A stretch of 7,270 nucleotides of DNA from Thiobacillus sp. (GTDB lineage Bacteria; Pseudomonadota; Gammaproteobacteria; Burkholderiales; Thiobacillaceae). Positions 1-7,270 of this stretch are shown here, piece after piece. How positions within the stretch are numbered: the stretch's first letter is position 1; each line of letters starts with the position of its first letter. The position numbers and the translations under genes were made by a program. The stretch covers positions 1 to 7,270 of the forward strand of contig JAIWOS010000205.1 in assembly GCA_020217265.1 (NCBI GenBank). The letters run 5' to 3'. The notes below the pieces were generated by a model. It had not been told where the DNA came from. It made no database searches and saw only the letters and a program-made list of their open reading frames with translations.

Positions 1-329
1 CGCAGGGCGTGGAGGCCGCCATTGCCGCCTGGGCCCAGGCGTGGTCGCGGCGCGACGCGGATGCCTACCTCGCCGCCTATGCCAGCGACTTCAGCGCCGA
101 CGGCATGGCGCGCGCCGACTGGGAAGCCCAGCGCCGCGCCCGCATCGCGGCGCCCAAGTCCATCGAGGTCAAGATCAGCAACCTCAAGGTCGACCATAAG
201 GGCGACAGCGCGACGGCCACCTTCCGCCAGGCCTACCGGTCCGACCGCCTGAGTTCGACCGTCACCAAGACGCTGCAACTGGTGCAGAAAAACGGCCAGT
301 GGCTGATCGTTGGCGAAACGTCCAAGTAA
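1..329 (+). CDS. C-terminal part of a protein with an NTF2-like (Csd6 C-terminal type) domain; 5' end outside window
   Basis: The open frame is already running at the left edge (first full codon at base 3) and ends at TAA 327-329, so only about 109 C-terminal residues are visible. There is no convincing start inside: the first GTG at base 9 has no ribosome binding site. The visible part is one alpha+beta domain. It opens with an amphipathic helix (AAWAQAWSRRDADAYLAAY), continues with beta strands rich in alternating hydrophobics, and ends NGQWLIVGETSK. This layout and the ending closely match the C-terminal domain of the next gene, which ends [12 protein letters not shown]. That is the NTF2-like pocket domain found at the C terminus of H. 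pylori Csd6 and its relatives. The missing N-terminal part could be a TPR region or a second L,D-transpeptidase-fold domain; this cannot be decided here. It is probably exported and cotranscribed with the next gene, 16 bases downstream. Confidence 0.75.
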   Translation, partial: QGVEAAIAAWAQAWSRRDADAYLAAYASDFSADGMARADWEAQRRARIAAPKSIEVKISNLKVDHKGDSATATFRQAYRSDRLSSTVTKTLQLVQKNGQWLIVGETSK

Positions 330-345
330 ACGTTTGCGACACGCC

Positions 346-1500
346 ATGTCCCGCTTCTGGTTCGCGTTCTTGTTGTTTGCCCCGGGCTTGCATGCCGCCG
401 GGGCCGACGCCGACCGCCAGCTGGCCGAAAGCCTGCTAGCCATCACGGAAAGCCGCATGCCCGACGCGCTCAGCGCGGTCGATCGCCTCACGCGGCAATA
501 CCCCAACTTCCGGCTCGCCCAGCTCGTCAAGGGCGACCTGCTGCTGGCGCGCGCGCAGCCATTGCGCACGCTCGGCGACGCCGGCAAGGCCAGCACGCCC
601 GACCTCGAACTGCTGCGCCAGGAGGCGCGCCAGCGCGTGCGCGCGCTGACCGACCCGCTGCCCACCGACAAGGTGCCCGCCTACCTGTTGAACCTGTCCG
701 ACGAATACCGCCACGCGCTGGTGGTCGACGCCAGCCGCTCGCGGCTCTACGTCTACGAAAACCGCGCCGGCCTGCCGGTGCGGGTCGCCGATTTCTACGT
801 CACCATCGGCAAGGACGGCGTGGGCAAAGAGCGCGAAGGCGACAACCGCACGCCCATCGGCATCTACACCATCTCCGGTTTCAAGGCGCCCGGCGAGCTC
901 ACCGACTTCTACGGCAGCGGCGCCTGGACCCTGTCCTACCCCAACGAATGGGACGTGCGCCAGGGCCGTAACGGCCACGGCATCTGGATCCACGGCAGCC
1001 CCAGCAACACCTACAGCCGCGCGCCACGCGCCAGCGAGGGCTGTGTCGTGCTGGCGAACGACGACCTCAAGCGGCTGGGCGCCTACATCCAGGCCGGCAA
1101 GACGCCGGTCATCATCGCCGCGGAAATCGACTGGGTCGGCTACGACGCGCTCGACGCGCGCCGCGACGAGCTTTCCGCCGCGCTCGACGCCTGGCGCGCC
1201 GATTGGGAAAGCCGCGACACCGCCCGCCTGCTCGCCCACTACAGCACCGCCTTCCGCGCCGGCAGCCAGGACCTGAAAGCCTTTGCGGCGAGCAAGCAGA
1301 AAGTCAACGCCGGCAAGACCTGGATCAAGGTCGGGCTGTCCGGCGTGAGCCTCCTGCTCTACCCCGAGCGCCCCGACTTCGCCCTGGTCAGCTTCGTGCA
1401 GGACTACCAGAGCAACAACCTCAGCGACCGTACCGTGAAACGCCAATACTGGAGCCGCGAAAACGGGCGCTGGAAAATCGTTCAGGAAACTTCACTTTAA
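346..1500 (+). CDS. Exported L,D-transpeptidase / L,D-carboxypeptidase of the Csd6 type (YkuD catalytic domain plus NTF2-like domain)
   Basis: The 384-residue protein begins with a short signal peptide ([17 protein letters not shown], probable cleavage before AGAD), so it should act in the periplasm on peptidoglycan stem peptides. Residues about 18-115 form a helical N-terminal domain. Residues about 120-258 are the YkuD/L,D-transpeptidase domain, with the catalytic motif at His216-Gly217 and Ser230-Glu-Gly-Cys233-Val-Val; Cys233 is the expected nucleophile. Residues about 271-384 are an NTF2-like domain. This three-part layout is that of H. pylori Csd6, which has the transpeptidase fold but removes the terminal D-Ala from tetrapeptides, so carboxypeptidase activity is as likely as cross-linking. 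I chose the ATG at 346. An in-frame TTG at 310 would add 12 basic residues and overlap the previous gene, and neither start has a strong Shine-Dalgarno. Its stop is 8 bases before ppiB. Confidence 0.88.
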   Translation: MSRFWFAFLLFAPGLHAAGADADRQLAESLLAITESRMPDALSAVDRLTRQYPNFRLAQLVKGDLLLARAQPLRTLGDAGKASTPDLELLRQEARQRVRALTDPLPTDKVPAYLLNLSDEYRHALVVDASRSRLYVYENRAGLPVRVADFYVTIGKDGVGKEREGDNRTPIGIYTISGFKAPGELTDFYGSGAWTLSYPNEWDVRQGRNGHGIWIHGSPSNTYSRAPRASEGCVVLANDDLKRLGAYIQAGKTPVIIAAEIDWVGYDALDARRDELSAALDAWRADWESRDTARLLAHYSTAFRAGSQDLKAFAASKQKVNAGKTWIKVGLSGVSLLLYPERPDFALVSFVQDYQSNNLSDRTVKRQYWSRENGRWKIVQETSL

Positions 1501-1503
1501 GGA
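1499..1503 (+). promoter_or_regulatory. Ribosome binding site of ppiB, overlapping the upstream stop codon
   Basis: AAGGA lies 5 bases before the ATG at 1509 and includes the last two bases of the preceding TAA stop. It fixes the ppiB start, although the same frame is open far upstream inside the previous gene. It also suggests translation passes directly from one gene to the next. Confidence 0.7.
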
Positions 1504-1508
1504 CAAGC

Positions 1509-2000
1509 ATGGTCAAGCTTCACACCAATCACGGCGTCATCACCCTCGAACTCGACGCCGAAAAAGCGCCGAAGACGGTGGAAAACTTCCTGCAGTACGT
1601 GCGCGACGGCTTCTTCGACGGCACCATCTTCCACCGCGTCATCGACGGCTTCATGATCCAGGGCGGCGGTTTCGAGCCCGGCATGACCCAGAAGCCCACC
1701 CGCGACACGATCGAGAACGAGGCTGCCAACGGCCTGAAGAACGAGGCTTACACCATCGCCATGGCGCGCACGCCCAACCCGCACTCCGCCACCGCGCAGT
1801 TCTTCATCAACGTGAAGAACAACAGCTTCCTCGATTTCACCGCCCCCACGCCGCAGGGCTGGGGTTACTGCGTGTTCGGCAAGGTGGTCGAGGGCACCGA
1901 CGTGGTCGACAAGATCAAGAAGGTCAAGACCGGCAACCGCGCCGGCCACCAGGACGTGCCGCTCGAAGACGTCGTCATCGAGAAGGCGGAAATCGTCTGA
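1509..2000 (+). CDS. ppiB: Peptidyl-prolyl cis-trans isomerase B, cytoplasmic cyclophilin
   Basis: The 163-residue protein catalyses cis-trans isomerisation of X-Pro bonds and assists protein folding in the cytoplasm. It is essentially collinear with E. coli PpiB (164 residues): MVKLHTNHG at the start, [19 protein letters not shown] at 41-59 with catalytic Arg43 and the pocket residues Phe48 and Gln51, then [23 protein letters not shown] and [12 protein letters not shown]. No signal peptide is present, which fits PpiB rather than the periplasmic PpiA. The ATG at 1509 has a good Shine-Dalgarno. All Phe codons are TTC, which is useful background for judging the TTT run in the next gene. lpxH starts 8 bases downstream; the ppiB-lpxH pair also occurs in E. 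coli. Confidence 0.97.
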   Translation: MVKLHTNHGVITLELDAEKAPKTVENFLQYVRDGFFDGTIFHRVIDGFMIQGGGFEPGMTQKPTRDTIENEAANGLKNEAYTIAMARTPNPHSATAQFFINVKNNSFLDFTAPTPQGWGYCVFGKVVEGTDVVDKIKKVKTGNRAGHQDVPLEDVVIEKAEIV

Positions 2001-2008
2001 CGCCGCCG

Positions 2009-2740
2009 GTGAATACAGGGCGCACCTATTTCGTCGCCGACCTGCATCTCACCGACGAACGCCCGGCCGCGACCGGGCGTTTTTTTCGTTTTCTCGAAGA
2101 AGAAGCCGCCGGCGCAGACGCGCTCTACATCCTGGGCGACCTGTTCGAAGCCTGGATCGGCGACGACCACGACGAAGCCGTCGCCCGCGACACGGCCCGG
2201 CGCCTGAAGGCGCTATCGGCCGCCGGCACGCCGGTGTACTTCCTGCACGGCAACCGCGATTTCATGCTCGCCGGCCGCTACGCCGCAGCGGCCGGCATGA
2301 CGCTGATCGCCGACCCGGCCGTGATCGACCTCTACGGCACGCCGACGCTGCTGATGCACGGCGACACCCTGTGCCGCGACGACGTCGATTACCAGGCCTT
2401 CCGGCGTCGCGTCCGCCGGCCGCTCGTGCTCGCCCTGCTGCGCCGTCTGCCCTTTGCCCTGCGCAAGCGCCTCGCCCGACAGGCCCGCGCCGGCAGCGAG
2501 TCGGCCAAGGCCGGCAAGACGGCGGAGATCATGGACGTGAACGCGGCGGCCGTGGCCGAGGCATTTCGCGCGCATGGCGTGCGCCGCCTGATCCATGGCC
2601 ACACCCACCGCCCCGGCCGGCATGCCCTGCTGGTCGATGGCAGCGCCTGCGAACGCTGGGTGGCGCCGGACTGGTACGCCCGCTGGGGTTACGTGGCGTG
2701 CGACGCCACCGGCTGCACGCTCCAGACCACGCCTTTATGA
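2009..2740 (+). CDS. lpxH: UDP-2,3-diacylglucosamine diphosphatase (lipid A synthesis)
   Basis: LpxH hydrolyses UDP-2,3-diacylglucosamine to lipid X and UMP at the cytoplasmic face of the inner membrane, the fourth step of lipid A synthesis. The 243-residue protein is a calcineurin-like metallophosphoesterase with the full set of metal ligands: Asp11 and His13 (ADLHL), Asp44 (GDLFEAWIGDD), Asn82 (HGNRD), His117 (MHGDTLC), His198 and His200 (HGHTHRP). Each is offset by three from the E. coli enzyme (240 residues). The IMDVN block before the last motif is also kept. Translation starts at GTG 2009; no ATG is available before the DLH motif. The Shine-Dalgarno is weak, so coupling to ppiB translation is likely. 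Codons 17-26 form a transcription terminator (see 2058-2086). The TGA stop abuts the TAA of the convergent gene. Confidence 0.96.
   Translation: MNTGRTYFVADLHLTDERPAATGRFFRFLEEEAAGADALYILGDLFEAWIGDDHDEAVARDTARRLKALSAAGTPVYFLHGNRDFMLAGRYAAAAGMTLIADPAVIDLYGTPTLLMHGDTLCRDDVDYQAFRRRVRRPLVLALLRRLPFALRKRLARQARAGSESAKAGKTAEIMDVNAAAVAEAFRAHGVRRLIHGHTHRPGRHALLVDGSACERWVAPDWYARWGYVACDATGCTLQTTPL
2058..2086 (+). terminator. Intrinsic terminator or attenuator inside the 5' coding region of lpxH
   Basis: The arms 2058-2066 (AACGCCCGG) and 2073-2081 (CCGGGCGTT) are perfect complements, giving a 9-bp stem with a 6-base loop. Seven T follow from 2080 to 2086, the first two being part of the stem. This is a textbook Rho-independent terminator in the sense direction of the operon, 57 bases after the ppiB stop. 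It encodes residues Glu17 to Phe26 of LpxH. The T run is made of two TTT codons (with a third at codon 28), whereas ppiB just upstream uses only TTC. Its shape is directly visible; that it stops transcription, and that translating ribosomes could override it, is inference. Confidence 0.7.
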
Positions 2741-3388
2741 GGGCGCGTCGATCCTGGGCAGGCCTTCGGGCACGCGGAACAAATCGGTTTGCAGCGGCAC
2801 CCGGCGCACGCTTTCGAACTCGCGGGTGCGCCCGCTGAATTCGCGCTCGGACAGCGGCAAGCCCCGCTTCAGCAGCAGGCCGAAGCTCCATACCTGATTC
2901 GCCAGGTCGCAGTCGTGCTGCAATGCGCGCGGCGAATCCTTCCACACGCGATATTGCGTTGCGGCGAGCACGGTCTTGAGTTCATCCAGCGCGCGCGCCG
3001 CATCCGGCGACAGGCGCGGCGCCAGCAAACCCTCGCTGCATACGCTGCCGTTCACCACCAGGCGATAGCGCTGCCGGCCGCCCGCGACGGGACGCGCGTC
3101 GAGCTTCGCCCGCCAGTTCGCCGGGGGCGCGGGGACGCTGCCCGGCGAGAACACCAGCGCCGTCCGGCTGTCTCGCATCACGTTGATGACCTGCCGTCGC
3201 CCGCGGTCGAGCAGGACGAAATCGCCGCCGTCCTCGCCGCCATCCATGCGCAGGAAAGCGGGCGTGACCAGAATGCGGGTGGCATAGGGCGGATCGCCCG
3301 GGTCCTGCTCCACGTAACGCAGCACCGTCATGTCGGCCGCCTGGGCCACCGACGCGCACAGGGCCAGCACGCCGACCAGCGCCTTCAT
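2735..3388 (-). CDS. Exported protein of unknown function, coupled to metZ
   Basis: I do not recognise this 217-residue protein. It starts MKALVGVLALCASVAQA, a clear signal peptide with cleavage before ADMTV, so it is probably periplasmic. Cys11 is inside the signal peptide and not in a good lipobox position. The mature part begins with strand-like segments (VLRYVEQ, ATRILVTPAFLRMD, DFVLLDRGRRQVINVM) and has an LFRVPEGLP ending. These vaguely recall small beta-rich periplasmic proteins that read 'modified state' of a bound molecule, such as the DUF4412/LolA-like group; that is a weak guess. Two cysteines, Cys117 and Cys160, could form a disulfide around a helical stretch (about 128-145). The ATG overlaps the metZ stop as ATGA (3385-3388), implying coupled translation. 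The frame is open further upstream, but that part lies within metZ and lacks a start site of comparable quality. The TAA stop at 2735-2737 abuts the lpxH stop. Confidence 0.8.
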   Translation of the reverse strand: MKALVGVLALCASVAQAADMTVLRYVEQDPGDPPYATRILVTPAFLRMDGGEDGGDFVLLDRGRRQVINVMRDSRTALVFSPGSVPAPPANWRAKLDARPVAGGRQRYRLVVNGSVCSEGLLAPRLSPDAARALDELKTVLAATQYRVWKDSPRALQHDCDLANQVWSFGLLLKRGLPLSEREFSGRTREFESVRRVPLQTDLFRVPEGLPRIDAPS

Positions 3389-4557
3389 TGCGCCAGCCCC
3401 CGCGCCAGATCGGCCTGGATGTCCGCGAACGATTCGAGGCCGACGGCAATCCTCACCAGCCCATCGCCGATGCCGGCCGCGGCGCGCTGTTCGGGCGTCA
3501 TGCGGCTGTGCGTGGTGGTGGCAGGGTGGGTGATCGTGGTCTTGGCGTCGCCCAGGTTGGCGGTAATCGACAACAGCTTGGTGGCGTCGATCAGCTTCCA
3601 CGCTGCTGGCTGGCCACCCGCGAGCTCGAAGGCGACGATGCCGCCGCCGGTCTTTTGCTGCGCCATGGCCAGCGCGTGCTGCGGATGCGAAGCCAGGCCC
3701 GGATAGAGCACGCGCGACACCTGCGGCTGCGCCTCCAGCCACTGCGCGAGCGCAAGCGCGTTGCGCGAATGCGCTTCCATGCGCAGCGCGAGCGTTTCCA
3801 TGCCCTTGAGGATCACCCAGGCGTTGAACGCGGAGAGCGTGGGGCCGGCGGTGCGCAGAAAGGTGTAGACGCCTTCCATCAGCGCCTGGCTGCCGAGCAC
3901 CGCGCCCCCCAGCACCCGGCCCTGCCCGTCGAGATACTTGGTCGCCGAGTGGATGACGATGTCGGCGCCCAGCTTCAGCGGTTGCTGCAGCGCCGGCGAA
4001 CAGAAGCAGTTGTCGACCGCGAGCCAGGCGCCGACCTCATGCGCGATCGCGGCGAGCGCGCGGATATCGCTCACCTCGGTGAGCGGATTCGATGGCGATT
4101 CGACGAAAAAGAGCCGGGTGTTCGGTTTCACCGCCGCGCGCCACTCGGCCGGGTCGGTCGGCGACACGTAGGTCGTCTCGATGCCGAAGCGGCCCAGGAT
4201 GCTGGAGAACAGCTGCACGGTCGAGCCGAAGATCGAGCGTGACGCGACGATGTGCTCGCCCGCCTTCATGAGGCCCATCACGGTGGCGAGAATCGCCGCC
4301 ATGCCGGAGGCAAACGCGACGCAGCGCTCCGCCCCTTCCAGCGCCGCCAGCCGCGCTTCCATCATGGATACAGTGGGGTTGGTGAAGCGCGCGTAGATCG
4401 GCCCGGGCGCTTCGCCCTTGAAGCGCGCCGCGGCCTCCGCCGCGCTGCCGAAGACGAAGCTGGAGGTCAGGAACATCGCCTCCGAGTGTTCGTTGAACTG
4501 GCTGCGCACGGTGCCGGCGCGCACCGCGAGGGTATCGATGTCGTAGTCGTCGTTCAT
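3385..4557 (-). CDS. metZ: O-succinylhomoserine sulfhydrylase
   Basis: The enzyme joins sulfide to O-succinyl-L-homoserine to give L-homocysteine and succinate, the direct sulfhydrylation route to methionine, in the cytoplasm. The 390-residue protein is a PLP-dependent enzyme of the Cys/Met metabolism family. Visible landmarks are Tyr55 and Arg57 (phosphate contacts from the partner subunit), the Ser84-Gly85-Met86 loop, Asp182 (under the PLP ring nitrogen) and the PLP lysine Lys207 in SATKYLDG. The opening (DTLAVRAGT) and FLTSSFVF fit MetZ better than cystathionine gamma-synthase, which usually begins ATxAVRAG with a different substrate loop. An acetylhomoserine preference cannot be fully excluded. 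The ATG at 4557 is preceded by GGGAA at a suitable distance. The leader carries a SAM-II-like aptamer and a terminator, consistent with repression by SAM. Confidence 0.93.
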   Translation of the reverse strand: MNDDYDIDTLAVRAGTVRSQFNEHSEAMFLTSSFVFGSAAEAAARFKGEAPGPIYARFTNPTVSMMEARLAALEGAERCVAFASGMAAILATVMGLMKAGEHIVASRSIFGSTVQLFSSILGRFGIETTYVSPTDPAEWRAAVKPNTRLFFVESPSNPLTEVSDIRALAAIAHEVGAWLAVDNCFCSPALQQPLKLGADIVIHSATKYLDGQGRVLGGAVLGSQALMEGVYTFLRTAGPTLSAFNAWVILKGMETLALRMEAHSRNALALAQWLEAQPQVSRVLYPGLASHPQHALAMAQQKTGGGIVAFELAGGQPAAWKLIDATKLLSITANLGDAKTTITHPATTTHSRMTPEQRAAAGIGDGLVRIAVGLESFADIQADLARGLAQ

Positions 4558-4572
4558 GTTCGTTCCCGCAAT

Positions 4573-4604
4573 AAAAAACCCCGAACGGCTGGCGCGGTTC
4601 GGGG
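4573..4604 (-). terminator. Intrinsic terminator between purF and metZ, probable riboswitch expression platform
   Basis: On the minus strand CCCCGAAC (4604-4597) pairs perfectly with GTTCGGGG (4586-4579) around a 10-base loop, and six T follow (4578-4573), then ATT. This is a strong Rho-independent terminator. It ends purF transcripts and stands only 15 bases before the metZ start. Because it follows the SAM-II-like aptamer by about 4 bases, it is well placed to be the switch that turns metZ off. Confidence 0.88.
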
Positions 4605-4607
4605 TGT

Positions 4608-4668
4608 CCCTTGCGACGCTTTAGCCGGATTTATCAAGCGCCCGCAAGCTGTGGTTCAAATCGGCGCC
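4608..4668 (-). ncRNA. SAM-II riboswitch aptamer in the metZ leader
   Basis: Read on the minus strand, the segment matches the SAM-II (metA motif) pattern as I remember it. P1 is GCGCC (4667-4663) with GGCGC (4642-4638). The loop opens with the conserved GATTTG (4662-4657). P1 is followed by TTGATAAAT (4637-4629) and GCTAAA (4625-4620). A 6-bp pseudoknot is formed by CTTGCG (4648-4643) and CGCAAG (4615-4610). The well-studied metagenomic SAM-II RNA has GATTTAACC in the loop, then TGATAAATGTAGCTAAA after P1, a very close match. SAM-II binds S-adenosylmethionine and usually represses methionine genes; metZ directly downstream is the expected target. The class is best known from Alphaproteobacteria. 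Identification is from motif and pairing; no covariance search was run. Confidence 0.87.
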
Positions 4669-4699
4669 GGCTTGAATCTACGCCCGCCCGTGCCTGGGG

Positions 4700-6220
<1,521 letters not shown>

Positions 6221-6226
6221 AGTCAA

Positions 6227-6233
6227 TCCACCT
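6227..6233 (-). promoter_or_regulatory. Ribosome binding site of purF, overlapping the cvpA stop
   Basis: AGGTGGA on the minus strand lies 6 bases before the ATG at 6220 and shares bases with the TAG stop of cvpA (6234-6232). Its position settles the purF start at the ATG that leaves Cys2 as the catalytic residue. Confidence 0.7.
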
Positions 6234-6729
6234 AATCGTGTTCAAACCGAACGTATTTCGCCACATCGGCGGGCACCAGCGGCAAGGCTGCGCGCGCCAT
6301 GGTCTGCAAGCTAGCCGACAACGCTGCCTTCTGCCAGAACTCCGTGCGCGGCAGCGAGGTGAGGCCCGCTGCCAGCGTAAGTCCGGCCAGGATGAGCAAT
6401 CCCTTCGCCAGGCCCAACACGCCGCCCAGCACGGTGTCCGCTGGCCCCAGGCCGGCGGCCTTCACCAGCGCAGCGAGCGCATGCCCTACTAACAGCACAC
6501 CGATCAGCACCGCCAGAAACACCACGACGAAACCCGCAAAATAGCGAATGGCCGGATTGTCCACCCCCAGCGGCAGCAACGGCGCGACCAGCAGCGCGCC
6601 CCACTTGCCGGCCACAAACGCCAGCAGCCACGCCGCCAGCGAGAAAAGCGTATCGACCAGCCCGCGCATCAGGCCGCGTACCACGGCAAGCCCCAGGATC
6701 AGCAGAACGATGAGATCGAGCAGGCTCAC
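6232..6729 (-). CDS. cvpA: CvpA family inner membrane protein
   Basis: The 165-residue protein has four hydrophobic segments at about 4-20, 28-52, 62-88 and 100-123, the usual CvpA layout. It opens [23 protein letters not shown], which aligns with the typical DYIVLxILxLSVxxGxxRG start. The C-terminal 40 residues are soluble ([15 protein letters not shown] onward). CvpA is an inner membrane protein first linked to colicin V production; its biochemical role is unsettled, with reported links to envelope and bile-salt tolerance. Translation starts at GTG 6729, which overlaps the TGA of the upstream SPOR gene as GTGA, so the two are probably translated together. purF follows 11 bases after the stop, the classic cvpA-purF arrangement. 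Confidence 0.92.
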   Translation of the reverse strand: MSLLDLIVLLILGLAVVRGLMRGLVDTLFSLAAWLLAFVAGKWGALLVAPLLPLGVDNPAIRYFAGFVVVFLAVLIGVLLVGHALAALVKAAGLGPADTVLGGVLGLAKGLLILAGLTLAAGLTSLPRTEFWQKAALSASLQTMARAALPLVPADVAKYVRFEHD

Positions 6730-7270
6730 TTCGCCACCACCTGCCCGGCGAGGCCACGCTCGGCCAGTTTCACCGCGGCCGCCACGGCAGCCTCGCGGGT
6801 GGCGAAGGGGCCGACCCGTACCCGGGTCAGCCTGCCGACCGTGTCGGTATAGGCCGGCAGGCCGGTCTGCGATGCGCGCGCCGACAATGCGCGCGCCTTG
6901 TTCGCGTCGGCCAGCGCGGCGAGTTGCACCACAAACGCACCGTGGGCCGCGGGCTTGTGCTCGGCGTGGGGTGCGGGTTTGGAGGCCTCGGGTTTGGGGG
7001 CTGCGGGTTTGGCAGCGGGTTTTTCGGACGCCGGTTTTGCCGGTTCGGATTTCGGAGCCGATTCGGGTTTCGGGGCCGGTTCGGGTTTCGGGGCCGGTTC
7101 GGGTTTCGGGGCCTGCGGCCTGGGCACAACGGCTTGCTCCGCTTCGCCCCGAGCAGCGGCTTCGGGTTCGGGCTCGCGGGCGGGCTGGGCCGCGGCCACA
7201 GGCGGAGCCGGCGCGATCGGCGCTGCGGGTTCGCTTGCAGCCAGATGCGGGCCTGGCGCCGGCGGCACCG
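6726..7270 (-). CDS. SPOR-domain protein (DedD-like), 5' end outside window
   Basis: About 180 C-terminal residues are visible; the frame runs off the right edge. Residues nearest the C terminus (about the last 75, from HGAFVVQLAALADANKA to GQVVAK) form a SPOR domain with the usual FVVQLAA first strand and the TRVRVGPFATREAA block. SPOR domains bind denuded glycan strands at the division septum. Before it lies a long Pro/Ala/Lys/Glu linker, including an imperfect PKPEPA repeat, likely a flexible periplasmic spacer. By position (upstream of cvpA-purF, often after folC) and by architecture it resembles DedD, which has an N-terminal membrane anchor; that anchor would be outside the window. I leave the symbol empty because the N-terminus is not seen. 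Confidence 0.9.
   Translation of the reverse strand, partial: VPPAPGPHLAASEPAAPIAPAPPVAAAQPAREPEPEAAARGEAEQAVVPRPQAPKPEPAPKPEPAPKPESAPKSEPAKPASEKPAAKPAAPKPEASKPAPHAEHKPAAHGAFVVQLAALADANKARALSARASQTGLPAYTDTVGRLTRVRVGPFATREAAVAAAVKLAERGLAGQVVAK
7042..7113 (-). repeat. Four tandem 18-bp repeats encoding PKPEPA-type hexapeptides
   Basis: On the plus strand the unit GGTTCGGGTTTCGGGGCC occurs at 7078-7095 and 7096-7113 (identical), at 7060-7077 with one change and at 7042-7059 with two changes. It lies in the linker of the SPOR protein and keeps the frame. The identical copies point to recent expansion at one end of the array. Confidence 0.85.

Noticed and set aside
436..1446. Long open frame on the minus strand opposite the Csd6-type gene
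   Set aside because: It is a GC-rich shadow: Val/Ala/Gly/Asp-rich composition with no domain, and the plus strand carries a complete catalytic motif and signal peptide.
1203..1508. Upstream extension of the ppiB frame
   Set aside because: The extra residues overlap the Csd6-type gene, are Arg/Pro-rich and match nothing in PpiB; the ATG at 1509 has a good Shine-Dalgarno and aligns with the E. coli start.
2725..2750. Small inverted repeat across the lpxH end as a bidirectional terminator
   Set aside because: Only about 4 bp of stem and no T run on either strand.
6221..6226. TTG at 6226 as the purF start
   Set aside because: It would put two residues before Met-Cys and hide the catalytic N-terminal Cys, and it touches the Shine-Dalgarno with no spacer.
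6827..7129. Open frame encoding RNPNRPRNPNRP-type repeats
   Set aside because: It is the out-of-frame reading of the PKPEPA repeat in the SPOR gene; the in-frame product ends in a clear SPOR domain.

Overview
This is a GC-rich chromosomal window, gene-dense and with almost no intergenic space. It looks like a betaproteobacterium of the Thiobacillus/Nitrosomonadales or Rhodocyclales type. That placement is inferred from the minus-strand order SPOR protein - cvpA - purF - metZ, which is typical of Betaproteobacteria, from the ppiB-lpxH pair shared by Proteobacteria, and from the codon usage. No mobile element, CRISPR array, tRNA or rRNA was seen.

Plus strand, 1-2740: one tightly packed envelope and housekeeping cluster. 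It holds the 3' end of a gene whose C-terminal domain is NTF2-like, an exported L,D-transpeptidase-fold enzyme of the Csd6 type that should trim or cross-link peptidoglycan peptides, the cytoplasmic cyclophilin PpiB, and the lipid A enzyme LpxH. Gaps are 8-16 bases. A near-perfect intrinsic terminator (9-bp stem, 7 T) lies inside the first 30 codons of lpxH, so much of the upstream transcript may stop there.

Minus strand, 7270-2735: read from right to left, a SPOR-domain protein (5' end outside the window) overlaps cvpA by 4 bases. cvpA is followed 11 bases later by purF, the first committed enzyme of purine synthesis. A 142-base gap then holds what I read as a SAM-II riboswitch aptamer and, directly after it, a strong intrinsic terminator. 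metZ (O-succinylhomoserine sulfhydrylase, homocysteine synthesis) starts 15 bases beyond that terminator. metZ overlaps by ATGA a small exported protein of unknown function, which meets lpxH tail to tail with abutting, divergently read stop codons.

The most interesting elements are regulatory. The metZ leader couples a SAM-sensing pseudoknot to a terminator, which fits feedback control of methionine synthesis by S-adenosylmethionine. The terminator buried in lpxH suggests attenuation between ppiB and lipid A synthesis. The protein-coding genes are mostly well-known families; the exported protein at 2735-3388 is the only one I cannot name.
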